Below, one piece after another: positions 1 through 7,259 of a DNA stretch of 21,077 nucleotides. The notes beneath the pieces were generated by a model. It was not told where the DNA came from. It ran no database searches and was given only the letters and a program-made list of their open reading frames with translations. A program made the translations under genes and the position numbers. Each line of letters starts with the position of its first letter. Position 1 is the first letter of the stretch. Origin of the DNA: a virus; IMG/VR virus record IMGVR_UViG_3300047557_002370, positions 1-21,077 of that record; one strand, written 5' to 3'.

Positions 1-190
1 TACCTGTGTACTTCGATTCTCCGAGTGCTGCATGACCAGCTCCTTGCTCGTGGTGGTAACAGATGTATTCAATTCCGGGGTGCTTGATGAAGCCGTCGTT
101 CAGTCCTGACGCTCCGCCGCCCATCAGGCCATGCACCCGGCGCACGCCTATGCTGTGCAGGTACTCTGCAATCCAGTCGGCTACTCTCAT
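1..190 (-). CDS. Thiamine-diphosphate-dependent enzyme, YerE/acetolactate-synthase-like, N-terminal fragment
   Basis: The gene runs off the left edge; only the first 63 residues are visible. They match the N-terminal Pyr domain of ThDP enzymes: a glycine-rich GGGASGLND segment at residues 24-32, then HHEQGAGHAALGE at 46-58, in which Glu48 is the conserved glutamate that activates the cofactor. The HHEQ form is typical of ThDP enzymes in O-antigen clusters. The start ATG overlaps the rfbH stop (ATGA), so the two are probably translationally coupled. In Yersinia yersiniose synthesis, the ThDP enzyme YerE adds a two-carbon unit to the product of the RfbH/E1 step. Adjacency to rfbH suggests the same job here, but the fragment cannot exclude another decarboxylase or ligase of the superfamily. 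Confidence 0.8.
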   Translation of the reverse strand, partial: MRVADWIAEYLHSIGVRRVHGLMGGGASGLNDGFIKHPGIEYICYHHEQGAGHAALGESKYTG

Positions 191-1428
191 CGGAACTCCT
201 TCATGAACTTGTCGATGGTGTCGCACACATAGTCCAGCATGGGCTGTGTCAGCGATGGCTGTACGCCCAGCCAGAAGGTGTTGTGCATCACATAGTCTGT
301 CTGCTCTAGGCTGCCGTGCACGCGGTAGTTCTGGCCCTTCAGGAACGGCTGCTTGGTAGCGTTACCAGCAAACAGCAGGCGGGTGCCGATGTTGTGGCTG
401 TTCAGGTACAGGATCAACTCTTGCCGCTTGAACTTGACGTCCGGGGCAAGCGTAATCGGGAACCCAAACCAGCTAGGGTGTGCGTCCGGGTAGACCGTCG
501 GCAGCCACAGCTCCTCGTAGTTCGACAGCCGGTTGGCCAGATAGGAGTAGTTGCCACGGCGCATGGAGATGAAGTAGTCCAGCTTCTCCAACTGAGCCAC
601 GCCACACGCAGCCTGCATCTCCGTGATCTTCAGGTTGTAGCCCACATGCGTGAACACGTACTTGTGGTCATAGCCGTAGGGCAGCCCCTCGAACTCTTGG
701 CAGTACCGCTGCTTGCAGGTGTTGTCCTTGCCAGGCTCGCACCAGCAGTCCCTGCCCCAGTCGCGGAAGGATTCCACCAGCCGGGTGAGCTTGGTGTTAT
801 TGATGATCACCGCCCCGCCTTCGCCCATCGTGATGTGATGCGCAGGGAAGAAGGACAGAGTAGCCAAGTCCCCGAAGGTGCCCACGTTCTGGTTACGCCA
901 GCGTGCGCCCAGCGCGTCACAGCAGTCCTCGATCAGCCACAGGTTGTGCTTCTTGGCCAAGGCGGCGATCTCTTCCAGATTGAACGGGTTGCCCATGGTG
1001 TGGGCTATGAAGATCGCCTTGGTCTTCTCTGTGATGGCCGACTCCAGATCCTTGGTGTCGATGTTCAAGGTCGTGTTGATGTCCAAGAACACTGGCACGG
1101 CACCGGCTTGGATGATGGGGTTGATCGTCGTGGGAAACCCGCAGGCCACACTGATCACCTCATCGCCCTTCTTGATGGCCCTCTCTCCCAGCTTGGGGGA
1201 GGTCAGTGCCATGAAGGCCACAAGGTTGGCAGAGCTGCCACTGTTGACAGTTCTGACGGCCTTGCTGCCGATCCATCGGGTGAGCGTGTCCTCGAACTCG
1301 CGGTTGAAGGTACTGGCGGTCAGCCAGCCCTTGTCCACGGCCTTGTGCATCAGCTCCTTCTCCCGCTCTCCGATCACCTGACCAGAGGCTGGGATGAAGG
1401 TTTCACCGGGTGTGAAGGCTAGGGTCAT
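187..1428 (-). CDS. rfbH: CDP-4-keto-6-deoxy-D-glucose 3-dehydrase (RfbH/E1 family)
   Basis: A 413-aa fold-type I PMP enzyme of the DegT/DnrJ/EryC1/StrS family. Two features identify it as RfbH/E1 rather than an ordinary sugar aminotransferase. First, SFFPAHHITMGEGG (residues 192-205) has His where aminotransferases carry the PLP-binding Lys. Second, Cys170, 228, 230 and 238 reproduce exactly the C-X57-C-X1-C-X7-C spacing of the E1 [2Fe-2S] cluster. E1 with a reductase removes the 3-hydroxyl of CDP-4-keto-6-deoxyglucose on the way to 3,6-dideoxyhexoses or yersiniose. No E3-type reductase is visible, so the host may supply it. Length is close to the usual size for the family. The start ATG overlaps the upstream stop as ATGA, preceded by GAGGAAG. 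Finding this in a phage is uncommon. Confidence 0.93.
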   Translation of the reverse strand: MTLAFTPGETFIPASGQVIGEREKELMHKAVDKGWLTASTFNREFEDTLTRWIGSKAVRTVNSGSSANLVAFMALTSPKLGERAIKKGDEVISVACGFPTTINPIIQAGAVPVFLDINTTLNIDTKDLESAITEKTKAIFIAHTMGNPFNLEEIAALAKKHNLWLIEDCCDALGARWRNQNVGTFGDLATLSFFPAHHITMGEGGAVIINNTKLTRLVESFRDWGRDCWCEPGKDNTCKQRYCQEFEGLPYGYDHKYVFTHVGYNLKITEMQAACGVAQLEKLDYFISMRRGNYSYLANRLSNYEELWLPTVYPDAHPSWFGFPITLAPDVKFKRQELILYLNSHNIGTRLLFAGNATKQPFLKGQNYRVHGSLEQTDYVMHNTFWLGVQPSLTQPMLDYVCDTIDKFMKEFR

Positions 1429-2195
1429 ACTTCCTCGGCTTTGGGTTGGGGTAGCTGCGGTTTCTCAGTCAGGATGCCGTCGAACTTGTGGGTACCGATA
1501 TGAGCTAGTTGTGCCCACGGTGCTGCCCAGACTGTGCCTTCGCACTTGTCGCGCCAAATCTTGCAGAAGTGGTAGTCCTCAGACAGCAGGCGCTCTCCTA
1601 TCGGCTCGATGCTGGTGGCAAAGAACTCATGGATACGGTCAGCGCCCAGCGCGCCACTCAGATCGTGCGTGTCGTTGACGTAGGTGGGGACATGGTCCTT
1701 GAGCTGCTCGAAGACTTCGCGCTTGATCAGCATGAAGCCAGTACCACCGTTCCAGATTTCCACTGGCTGGCCAAGCTCCACGCGCTGCTCGCCGGCATAC
1801 TCCTTCAGGTTGACTACGAAGGATCCGCTGTACTTGCGCAGCTCATGCGGTGGCACGCCTGCCAGAGCGGCCGCATGAATCTGTGACCAGTTGATCTCCT
1901 TCTTGGGGTAGATGCCACAGATGATCGGCTTGTCTGCCAGCAGCATCGGGAGAACGTCCTGCGGATTGAAGTGGATGTCTGCGTCGATGAACATCAGGTG
2001 GGTGAAGTCTGTCTTCAGGAACCCGTGCGCCAAGGCATTACGCGCCCGCTGGATCAGCGACTCGTTGAACAGAAAGCTCGCAGCCATGTCCACCTTGTTG
2101 TCCCGCAGGATGTTCTGTAACTGCATTAGGGACTGGGTGTAGTAACCGGCGCAAAGTCCACCGTACATCGGGGTCGCTATGAAAAGTTTAGCCAT
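1425..2195 (-). CDS. GT-A type glycosyltransferase, phage-associated
   Basis: A 256-aa protein beginning with a beta-strand segment, LFIATPMYGG, typical of nucleotide-sugar binding folds. FIDADIHF at about 69-76 provides a DxD metal/nucleotide-sugar motif (Asp71, Asp73). NGGTGFMLIKREVF further on resembles the acceptor-side strand seen in GT-A enzymes. There is no signal peptide or membrane segment, so it is probably cytoplasmic. It lies between another glycosyltransferase and rfbH, which supports a role in glycan assembly. The start ATG follows GAGGAGATTCAC, a good ribosome-binding site. Donor and acceptor cannot be read from the sequence. Confidence 0.75.
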   Translation of the reverse strand: MAKLFIATPMYGGLCAGYYTQSLMQLQNILRDNKVDMAASFLFNESLIQRARNALAHGFLKTDFTHLMFIDADIHFNPQDVLPMLLADKPIICGIYPKKEINWSQIHAAALAGVPPHELRKYSGSFVVNLKEYAGEQRVELGQPVEIWNGGTGFMLIKREVFEQLKDHVPTYVNDTHDLSGALGADRIHEFFATSIEPIGERLLSEDYHFCKIWRDKCEGTVWAAPWAQLAHIGTHKFDGILTEKPQLPQPKAEEV

Positions 2196-2205
2196 GTGAA
2201 TCTCC

Positions 2206-2922
2206 TCAAAAAGTAAAGACTTGGCGCTTGGTCCAAGGGAAGTCAGTAAATCTGCTGCTCATAAATTTGTTGTTATCCATGAACATCTGCGGCGTCATGC
2301 CACCAGTCCCATCGTGGGACAAGCGGTAGTTGGTGCTGTGCTTGCCGGTGGTGCCGCACCTGATCCTGTTGCGCATCAGCTCTGCTTGGAAGTTGCGGTC
2401 TGACACGATGGGCACGTACCAGGCGTAGCCATACCTGCGGGCAACGTCCGTGCGTACGGCATAGCAGGAGTTGTCCACGAGGTAGTGGCCGCTGGCGTTG
2501 GGCTGGCAGCCGAGCGACTCGCAGTTGTCATCACAGATCCAGTTACCCTCGTTGTCCACAATCTTGCGCAGGCTGTACGCCCAGCCGAGGTCGTTCTGTT
2601 CTATCAGGCTGGCCAGTGATTCAATGTGGTCAGGCTCGAACCAGTTATCGTCATCGAGGTAGAAGATGATGTCTTCGTCGATCACGTAAGGAGCCAGAGC
2701 ATAAACAGGAGCCATGCCGTAACCACCCCCACCGTTAGCCCGAGGTAGGTGAACGGCGACCGTATCATCCGATAGATGAGGGATGGTCTTGTCGGAATAG
2801 TCTGCACCATGGATGAATACGTAATGCGTAGCCTGCCTAGTTTGATCCTGAACACTTTTGATTGCCCTCTTTATAGTTGGTCTGCCTTGTGTGCTAGTCA
2901 CTACTGCTACGCTGAGACTCAT
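2206..2922 (-). CDS. Family 2-like glycosyltransferase
   Basis: A 238-aa protein. The N-terminus (VAVVTSTQGRPTIKRAIKSV) is the standard start of a GT2 enzyme, and FYLDDDNWFEPDHI at about 87-100 supplies the DxD motif. It lacks membrane helices and a long C-terminal domain, so it is a short soluble transferase. The start lies inside the 3' end of the upstream small gene (29-base overlap) and is preceded by AAGGAGAAGC, which fixes the start well. It probably transfers a sugar in the same pathway as its neighbours; the substrate is unknown. Confidence 0.82.
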   Translation of the reverse strand: MSLSVAVVTSTQGRPTIKRAIKSVQDQTRQATHYVFIHGADYSDKTIPHLSDDTVAVHLPRANGGGGYGMAPVYALAPYVIDEDIIFYLDDDNWFEPDHIESLASLIEQNDLGWAYSLRKIVDNEGNWICDDNCESLGCQPNASGHYLVDNSCYAVRTDVARRYGYAWYVPIVSDRNFQAELMRNRIRCGTTGKHSTNYRLSHDGTGGMTPQMFMDNNKFMSSRFTDFPWTKRQVFTF

Positions 2923-3136
2923 TCAGCTTCTCCTTCAATTGTTCAATCTCTGCCAGCAGGTCGCCGATAATCTTCAGGTGCTCCTTGTGCCGAGCTTCCA
3001 TGACGCTTACCACCCTGTCGAAGTCATGCTGCCACTGGCTCATCTTTCCGGTCAGAACTTTAGCGTTCCACCATACGTAGTCAGCGGTGATGCCTTCCGT
3101 GGTGAAATTTTCCTTGCTAATGAAATCGTCGCTCAT
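2894..3136 (-). CDS. Small predicted coiled-coil protein
   Basis: An 80-aa protein with no recognised domain. Residues from about 45 to the end are highly charged with regular leucine/isoleucine spacing (HLKIIGDLLAEIEQLKEKL), which predicts a coiled coil. The start overlaps the stop of the GT10 gene (ATGA), with AGAGGAGC upstream, and its end overlaps the next glycosyltransferase start. That packing argues it is real. A partner or adaptor role for the flanking glycosyltransferases is only a guess. Confidence 0.62.
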   Translation of the reverse strand: MSDDFISKENFTTEGITADYVWWNAKVLTGKMSQWQHDFDRVVSVMEARHKEHLKIIGDLLAEIEQLKEKLNESQRSSSD

Positions 3137-4077
3137 CGGTGCTCCTCTATCAGCCTGTACAACTGCTTCACTTCCTCGTCATTGTCGAACTGGTTGGCCT
3201 TGTCTGACCGGATGAAACTGTCTATCGCCTCCAGGTATCCGCAGTACGTGGTGTAGTCCATGTCCCGCAGGAAGTTGTACAACTCCTTGTACGACTTGAA
3301 CTCCCGCATGTCGATGTAGCACTCGGGCGGGATGTGGTTGTGAACGTTGGGCGCGCCCCAGTACACAGGGACAGTGCCGGCCATGAAGGCATCCAGAATC
3401 TTCTCGCTGATATATCCCACCGCCGTATCCGTGTTCTCGAACGTGATGGCGAACCGATACTTGCCGTACGTGGCCAGCTTGTTGCTGGTGGTGCCTTTGT
3501 AGAACGGAATCTGCCTGATATCCCAGCCGCGTCCGTACAGGTCAAAGTCAAAGATGGCGTTGTCCTTGAACCACTGGATCAGCTCTATGCGCTTCTCGTA
3601 CAGGCTGCCGGGTATGTTCTTGGCGGTCTGGATCATGACTGCCAGCTTGTTGGTAAAGAAGTCTCCCCGCGAGCACTCGCACGGCAGGCGCTCTTTCCAG
3701 TCCACGGTAAAGTTGTGCTTCTCGTATTTCTTCTTGATGGTCAGCCTGTCATCCCATGTCAGCACTCGGCTGAACTGATCGTGATACGCCTCGTCCCAGT
3801 TCTCCGGCAGGATCAGTGGCGGCTCGTACAAGATCAGGACTTTGCTGGCACCTGGTACGTCAGGCTCCACGCGAGGGCGATCCATGTAGATCACGAGGTC
3901 CACGATGTGCGGGTCTACCTGGTCGAGGGTGTACAGCTCGATGCCGGTGGACTTGCACAGTTTGTACAAGTCATTCCAAGACTGAAGCAGGTTGTGGCCG
4001 ATGTCGCTGTTCTGGTTCTTGAACAGGTAGCCATCGGTCGTGATGAACTCGTAGTGGTTATGAACTGCGACTCTCAT
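3133..4077 (-). CDS. GT10 (alpha-1,3/4-fucosyltransferase-like) glycosyltransferase
   Basis: A 314-aa protein. Residues 206-243 carry the hallmark GT10 block: KYRFAITFENT, then GYISEKILDAF, then GTVPVYWGAP. In this family the block binds GDP-fucose or a related donor. The N-terminal half (LILYEPPLILPENW, then VLTWDD) resembles the acceptor domain of bacterial FucT enzymes. No membrane anchor is seen. The start ATG overlaps the upstream stop, with GGAGAAG ahead of it. Fucose itself is not proven as the donor; another GDP- or CDP-deoxy sugar is possible given the adjacent rfbH. Confidence 0.85.
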   Translation of the reverse strand: MRVAVHNHYEFITTDGYLFKNQNSDIGHNLLQSWNDLYKLCKSTGIELYTLDQVDPHIVDLVIYMDRPRVEPDVPGASKVLILYEPPLILPENWDEAYHDQFSRVLTWDDRLTIKKKYEKHNFTVDWKERLPCECSRGDFFTNKLAVMIQTAKNIPGSLYEKRIELIQWFKDNAIFDFDLYGRGWDIRQIPFYKGTTSNKLATYGKYRFAITFENTDTAVGYISEKILDAFMAGTVPVYWGAPNVHNHIPPECYIDMREFKSYKELYNFLRDMDYTTYCGYLEAIDSFIRSDKANQFDNDEEVKQLYRLIEEHR

Positions 4078-4487
4078 AGACCGTTCTTCTCCTTCAGCTT
4101 GGCTTCAATGGCACGGGCAAACGTACTCGCAGCCATCCCAAAAATAGGATCGGAATACAAACACTCCTGCCGCTCCTCATCCGTCAGCCCAACCCATTCG
4201 CGTTCAGGCTGCACAGCGCATCGCTCGCACTTGTTACCGACACATTGGCTCCCGGTCTTGCAGGGCGGCTCCTGCTCTGGCTGCTCGCCCCACAGCGGTT
4301 TGCCGGTCATTGGGTCGTAATTCCATTCCTCGTAATTGATTGGCTCCTGCTCTGGCTGCGCTAGTGCTGCGCGTAGTGCTTCGATTGCTTTGCTCCAGTT
4401 TTCCTCAGCAATCGTTGTCATGTTGTCTCGGTGTATCTGTTCCAACGCATCCAGCGCCATCTGCGCCGCTTCTCGTAGTGTTGTCAT
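4074..4487 (-). CDS. Phage hypothetical protein with WVGLTDEE-type motif
   Basis: A 137-aa protein of a loosely conserved phage/prophage type. It has an N-terminal helix rich in Ala/Leu (LREAAQMALDALEQI), a proline/glutamate linker with repeated PEQEP, a cysteine group (Cys at about 78-93, in order C-x5-C-x4-C-x2-C) and WVGLTDEERQE near the end. The cysteines could bind a metal, but that is inference. No function is known. ATGA overlaps link it to both neighbours. Confidence 0.65.
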   Translation of the reverse strand: MTTLREAAQMALDALEQIHRDNMTTIAEENWSKAIEALRAALAQPEQEPINYEEWNYDPMTGKPLWGEQPEQEPPCKTGSQCVGNKCERCAVQPEREWVGLTDEERQECLYSDPIFGMAASTFARAIEAKLKEKNGL

Positions 4488-4684
4488 TCCTCTCCTCTCC
4501 TGATGGCCGCCGCTATGTCTGGGCTGCCCATCTCCTCACATAGTGCTGCGCATCGCTCGCGCTCTTGTGTTGCTACCATCTTTGCAAACTTGCGCATCCA
4601 AGCCATGGCCGCCGAGTCTGGGGCATAGATCAGCTCCTCCTCCTCGGCAGCCTTGTTGGCCAGCTCAAAGAGCTTCCGACTCAT
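4484..4684 (-). CDS. Small phage protein, ERERCAAL motif
   Basis: A 66-aa acidic, helical protein. Its central ATQERERCAALCEEMG followed by AAAIRRGEE is a pattern I have seen in many short phage proteins of unknown role; a similar arrangement is encoded at 9684 and 15864. It overlaps the upstream stop (ATGA) and the downstream start. No catalytic residues can be identified. Confidence 0.6.
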   Translation of the reverse strand: MSRKLFELANKAAEEEELIYAPDSAAMAWMRKFAKMVATQERERCAALCEEMGSPDIAAAIRRGEE

Positions 4685-4923
4685 CTAAACAGCCAGTCGA
4701 ACATCGCCCGCACAACAGTCAACGCTACACCTATGGCCGCATAGAACAGGATGATCCACGCACCCACATCGATGGATGACAGGTACTTCTCGTGGATATG
4801 CTGCCAGCGGTTGGTGTACTCGACTGTCGGGTTCTCGTCCGTCACGGTCTTGTAGAAAGGTGCGACGTATGCAGATCCAATCTTGGGTGGATCTTCCTTG
4901 ATGAACTTTCCATCTCTTAACAT
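4681..4923 (-). CDS. Small membrane protein
   Basis: An 80-aa protein. The first 50 residues are polar; residues about 54-73 (WIILFYAAIGVALTVVRAMF) form one transmembrane helix next to the C-terminus, ending in LFR. The polar part has no recognised domain. The start follows AAGGAGGCAACA. A hairpin at 4929-4948 pairs with this ribosome-binding site. Function unknown. Confidence 0.62.
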   Translation of the reverse strand: MLRDGKFIKEDPPKIGSAYVAPFYKTVTDENPTVEYTNRWQHIHEKYLSSIDVGAWIILFYAAIGVALTVVRAMFDWLFR

Positions 4924-4928
4924 TGTTG

Positions 4929-4948
4929 CCTCCTTAGAAACTAGGAGG
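4929..4948 (-). promoter_or_regulatory. Hairpin covering a ribosome-binding site
   Basis: CCTCCTTAG at 4929-4937 pairs with CTAGGAGG at 4941-4948, giving eight base pairs with one bulged base and a 3-nt loop. On the minus-strand message the stem occludes the AAGGAGG of the 80-aa membrane protein. It could limit translation when this gene is not reached by upstream ribosomes; it sits in one of the few real gaps (4924-4988) of the operon. Confidence 0.4.
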
Positions 4949-4988
4949 GGTTACATTAGCACAGGCGATCATGATGGTTGGCCGTCCG

Positions 4989-5273
4989 TCAATCATTCAT
5001 CAGCTCCTCGATCTGGTCGATCAAGTGATCCGCTACCTTGCGCTCGTTGATGGAAACGCTTCCAGCAAGCTCGTCCTTGTGGATGATGTCCATAGCATCC
5101 CGCAGCCCTTGCTTGTAGCCGCTGGAGAACTGGTCGCCGCCTTCCAGGATCATGGTGATGGCATCGCGCACGACCTTGCTGGCCTGCCGGCTGCGAGCCT
5201 TCTCCTTCAGTGCGGTGTGGACTTCTTCTGACAGGTAGACCGAGTACGGGACTAGCCGTTTCGATCCTTCCAT
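4989..5273 (-). CDS. Ribbon-helix-helix-like DNA-binding protein
   Basis: A 94-aa protein from the chosen ATG at 5273, which is preceded by AGGAG and overlaps the end of the upstream gene by 22 bases. A longer open frame to 5372 exists, but it would lie deep inside that gene and has no better start. VPYSVYLSEEVHTALKEKA (about 8-26) followed by SKVVRDAITMILEGG has the strand-helix-helix pattern of Arc/CopG-type repressors. The C-terminal half is helical and acidic. It is the only obvious DNA-binding regulator in the left operon and so a candidate binder of the CCTAGATSTAGG operators; that link is inference only. Confidence 0.6.
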   Translation of the reverse strand: MEGSKRLVPYSVYLSEEVHTALKEKARSRQASKVVRDAITMILEGGDQFSSGYKQGLRDAMDIIHKDELAGSVSINERKVADHLIDQIEELMND

Positions 5274-5677
5274 GACGCGAACTCCTGCTTTAGACCCAGC
5301 ATCTTTTCCACCGCCTTCTGACTCTTTGCTATGTCGGCTCGACTTTCTACGTGCAAATACCCCTTCAGCCATGTCGTGGCCTCCTTTTCTGATTTCTCAA
5401 TAATCTCGTTTGATTCATGCAGGAAGTCCCAGAACTTAGAATCCCGGCACAGCATCCCTGATACCCGCACCATGTCCTTGGCCAGCTCCTGCTCGCGGTT
5501 CATGGGCTTCTCTTCCTCGTTCAGCCTGACCATCACGGTCATATACCTTGCGCCCACAAAGTCCCGCATGATCCGTTCATCCAGGTCATCAGGGTGAATC
5601 CGCAGGGTGAGGATGTAGCCGGAGTTGTCCTGCTTGATCCCGACCTTGACGGACTCGAAACTTGGATGCTCACTCAC
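5252..5677 (-). CDS. Conserved phage protein of unknown function
   Basis: A 141-aa protein starting at GTG (GTGA overlap with the previous stop; GGAGG eight bases upstream). Residues 9-52 form a predicted beta-rich domain with IHPDDLDERIMRDFVGARY, resembling short proteins found beside SSB and recombination genes in proteobacterial phages. The C-terminal half is helical and charged. Its position directly after the PD-(D/E)XK-like and SSB-like genes suggests a DNA-metabolism role, without direct proof. Confidence 0.62.
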   Translation of the reverse strand: MSEHPSFESVKVGIKQDNSGYILTLRIHPDDLDERIMRDFVGARYMTVMVRLNEEEKPMNREQELAKDMVRVSGMLCRDSKFWDFLHESNEIIEKSEKEATTWLKGYLHVESRADIAKSQKAVEKMLGLKQEFASWKDRNG

Positions 5678-5994
5678 GATATGTCCTCCACTCTCAACAC
5701 GTACCTTCCCTTACTGTTCTTGCCCCAGCCGTGAACCTCGATCCTGATCCCGGCGTCGCGCACTTTACCGACGGTCTCTGACTCTTGGATCTTCCGTATC
5801 CGCTCGGCCACATGACTGCTGCTTGTCACCTGCACTGCCAGCACCTCGTCCTTTCTGATGGCCAAGATGTCGCACCATGTCCACAGATCCTTGCGCTGCT
5901 TTGTGAAACTGTTGAACCGCTCGACCACCTCCGGGTGGTATCCCTGCTCCCGGAGATACTCAAGGCTGCGCTGGGTGGGTGACTTGCCTGCCAT
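5674..5994 (-). CDS. PD-(D/E)XK-like nuclease-fold protein
   Basis: A 106-aa protein. SPTQRSLEYLREQG at the start, then Asp42 in WCDILAIRKDE and LAVQVTSSS at 52-60, follow the layout of a small restriction-endonuclease-like fold (D, then a strand ending in E-x-K). The E-x-K position here reads Gln55-Val-Thr57, so catalysis may be altered or lost. The start shares its A with the SSB-like stop (TGATG). Similar short proteins occur in phage recombination cassettes. An alternative is a non-enzymatic DNA-binding relative of Holliday-junction resolvases. Confidence 0.6.
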   Translation of the reverse strand: MAGKSPTQRSLEYLREQGYHPEVVERFNSFTKQRKDLWTWCDILAIRKDEVLAVQVTSSSHVAERIRKIQESETVGKVRDAGIRIEVHGWGKNSKGRYVLRVEDIS

Positions 5995-6287
5995 CAGAAC
6001 GGCAAGTCCTCTGGTTCAGCAGGTGGCGTTGGCTTGGCCGGCGGGGTGGAAACGTTGCCGTCTGGCTTCTTCCAAGTGTTCACCTTCAGGCTGAAGTACG
6101 TGCCGTAGTTGCCGTCGTTCTGCCAGCCGTCCAGCTTGACCACGATCTCGTCCTCGTCCGTGGCTTCGAGCAGAGTCTTGACGTACGCCCGGTCCAGCAC
6201 CAGCTCGCCGTACAGGTCGGGGGACTTTGGGTTGACCTTGCGCTGGCTGTAGTTCAGCCGGCCGCTGTTGGGAAACTTAGTTGCCAT
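5994..6287 (-). CDS. Single-stranded-DNA-binding-like protein with acidic tip
   Basis: A 97-aa protein. Residues 1-72 alternate beta strands and aromatic residues (GTYFSLKVNTW) consistent with an OB fold. A flexible Pro/Ala linker follows and the last residues are EPEDLPF, almost the D-D-I/L-P-F tip through which bacterial SSBs recruit partners. It is shorter than E. coli SSB (178 aa) and does not show the classical SSB N-terminus, so it is assigned by tail and context: it lies between ERF and a nuclease-like gene. The start overlaps the ERF stop by 11 bases, with GGAGAG upstream. Confidence 0.65.
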   Translation of the reverse strand: MATKFPNSGRLNYSQRKVNPKSPDLYGELVLDRAYVKTLLEATDEDEIVVKLDGWQNDGNYGTYFSLKVNTWKKPDGNVSTPPAKPTPPAEPEDLPF

Positions 6288-6975
6288 CGAAGCTCTCCTT
6301 GTAAGTCTTGAACGTGGCGGTCAGCTCGGAGTAGGCGTCGGCATCCTGCTGCTCGATGACCTTGTAGATGTTGGCGTTCGTGCGCCAGATGTTCATGACA
6401 TCATCCTTGCTGCCCGCTGAATCCAGTGCCGTAACCGTAAGTTCAACCACCACCGTGAGCCAATCCTCGAAGTTGGTGTCTGGCTCTGTCGAGACCTTGA
6501 GCTGCCATTCTTTATCCTGTCCCTCCACCTTCTTAGGAGTCGCAGCGGGTGGCTTCGGCGGTGCGGGCGGCGTTGCTTTAGGAGCCGCTTTCGGCGGCGC
6601 AGACTGCGTTGCTGCGTTGCCATCATCATCCTCCGGGGCGATAGAGCAGGCGGCCATCAGGCTGTACCTGCGGGCGTAAGACAGGGCGCTCGCAAACCCC
6701 TGCGGGTCATGCTTGGCCGCTGGCATGTAAAGGGATCCGCCGGATATCTGCTCGCCAGACTCATGAATAAAGACGGTGGAAACTTTTACACCGTTCTCAT
6801 GCTCGTCGGTTAGCTGCATCAGGTAGATGCCATTGTTGTTCAGGGCATCGATGACCGCTTCCACGCAGGCCGAGAGGTCAGCGTACTTGCTCCTGAAGTG
6901 TGGGTTGGTGGAGGTCTTCAGCGCAGGTCCGAACTCCTTCTGCGCTTTGACCAAGGCCGAGGCAATTGCTTTCAT
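6277..6975 (-). CDS. erf: ERF-family single-strand annealing recombinase
   Basis: A 232-aa protein. Residues 1-125 match the ERF superfamily: KAIASALVKAQKEFG, then NPHFRSKYADLSA, and SGGSLYMPAAKHDPQGFASALSYARRYSLMA in short sections, followed by an acidic EDDDGNAA end. A Pro/Ala/Lys linker (about 126-150) and a small helical C-terminal domain follow. ERF proteins anneal complementary single strands during phage recombination and genome circularisation. Partners are nearby: an exonuclease upstream and an SSB-like protein downstream. The start ATG follows AAGGAGAAATA. Confidence 0.92.
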   Translation of the reverse strand: MKAIASALVKAQKEFGPALKTSTNPHFRSKYADLSACVEAVIDALNNNGIYLMQLTDEHENGVKVSTVFIHESGEQISGGSLYMPAAKHDPQGFASALSYARRYSLMAACSIAPEDDDGNAATQSAPPKAAPKATPPAPPKPPAATPKKVEGQDKEWQLKVSTEPDTNFEDWLTVVVELTVTALDSAGSKDDVMNIWRTNANIYKVIEQQDADAYSELTATFKTYKESFDGN

Positions 6976-7250
6976 TATTTCTCCTTCTTCTGTAGTCCTG
7001 TCGGTTTACGTGGCGTTCCGTCCATCCTGTAGCCGTACGGGGCTTCGGGTGTTCTGATGTTGGCCATCTTCAGAGCTTCATCACTCCATATCCGCTTTTT
7101 CTTTTTCGGCTTTGATTTCTGTAACGGTGGCCTTGATTTCTGTACCACCGGATTTGATTTCTGTAGCTCTTGAGGCTTGACATTTAATGCTTTGGCAATA
7201 GCCTCCAGCTCTTCCGGCGTGGCGTCAGAGATATGGATGTCGATCCTCAT
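6975..7250 (-). CDS. Small basic protein with QKSxP repeats
   Basis: A 91-aa protein. The first 30 residues include TPEELEAIAKALNVKPQEL, a helix-turn-helix-like helical pair. Then come three 7-residue repeats beginning QKSNP, QKSRP and QKSKP, ending in KKKKR. At the DNA level they are 21-base units sharing GATTTCTGTA (about 7110-7175). The basic repeats suggest nucleic-acid contact. No known family is recognised. Located between the secreted peptide and ERF genes. Confidence 0.55.
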   Translation of the reverse strand: MRIDIHISDATPEELEAIAKALNVKPQELQKSNPVVQKSRPPLQKSKPKKKKRIWSDEALKMANIRTPEAPYGYRMDGTPRKPTGLQKKEK

Positions 7251-7259
7251 GGCCGCACC

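Noticed and set aside
316-1422. A 368-aa plus-strand open frame
   Set aside because: It is the antisense shadow of rfbH, which has complete family motifs.
3334-4320. A 328-aa plus-strand open frame
   Set aside because: It lies opposite the GT10 gene and its neighbour, has no recognisable domain and runs against the operon.
4989-5372. Longer 127-aa version of the ribbon-helix-helix protein
   Set aside because: The extra 33 residues lie inside the upstream gene and are low-complexity; ATG 5273 has a proper AGGAG upstream.
7110-7175. CRISPR-like repeat
   Set aside because: Only three short units without spacers, inside a reading frame; it is a coding tandem repeat.
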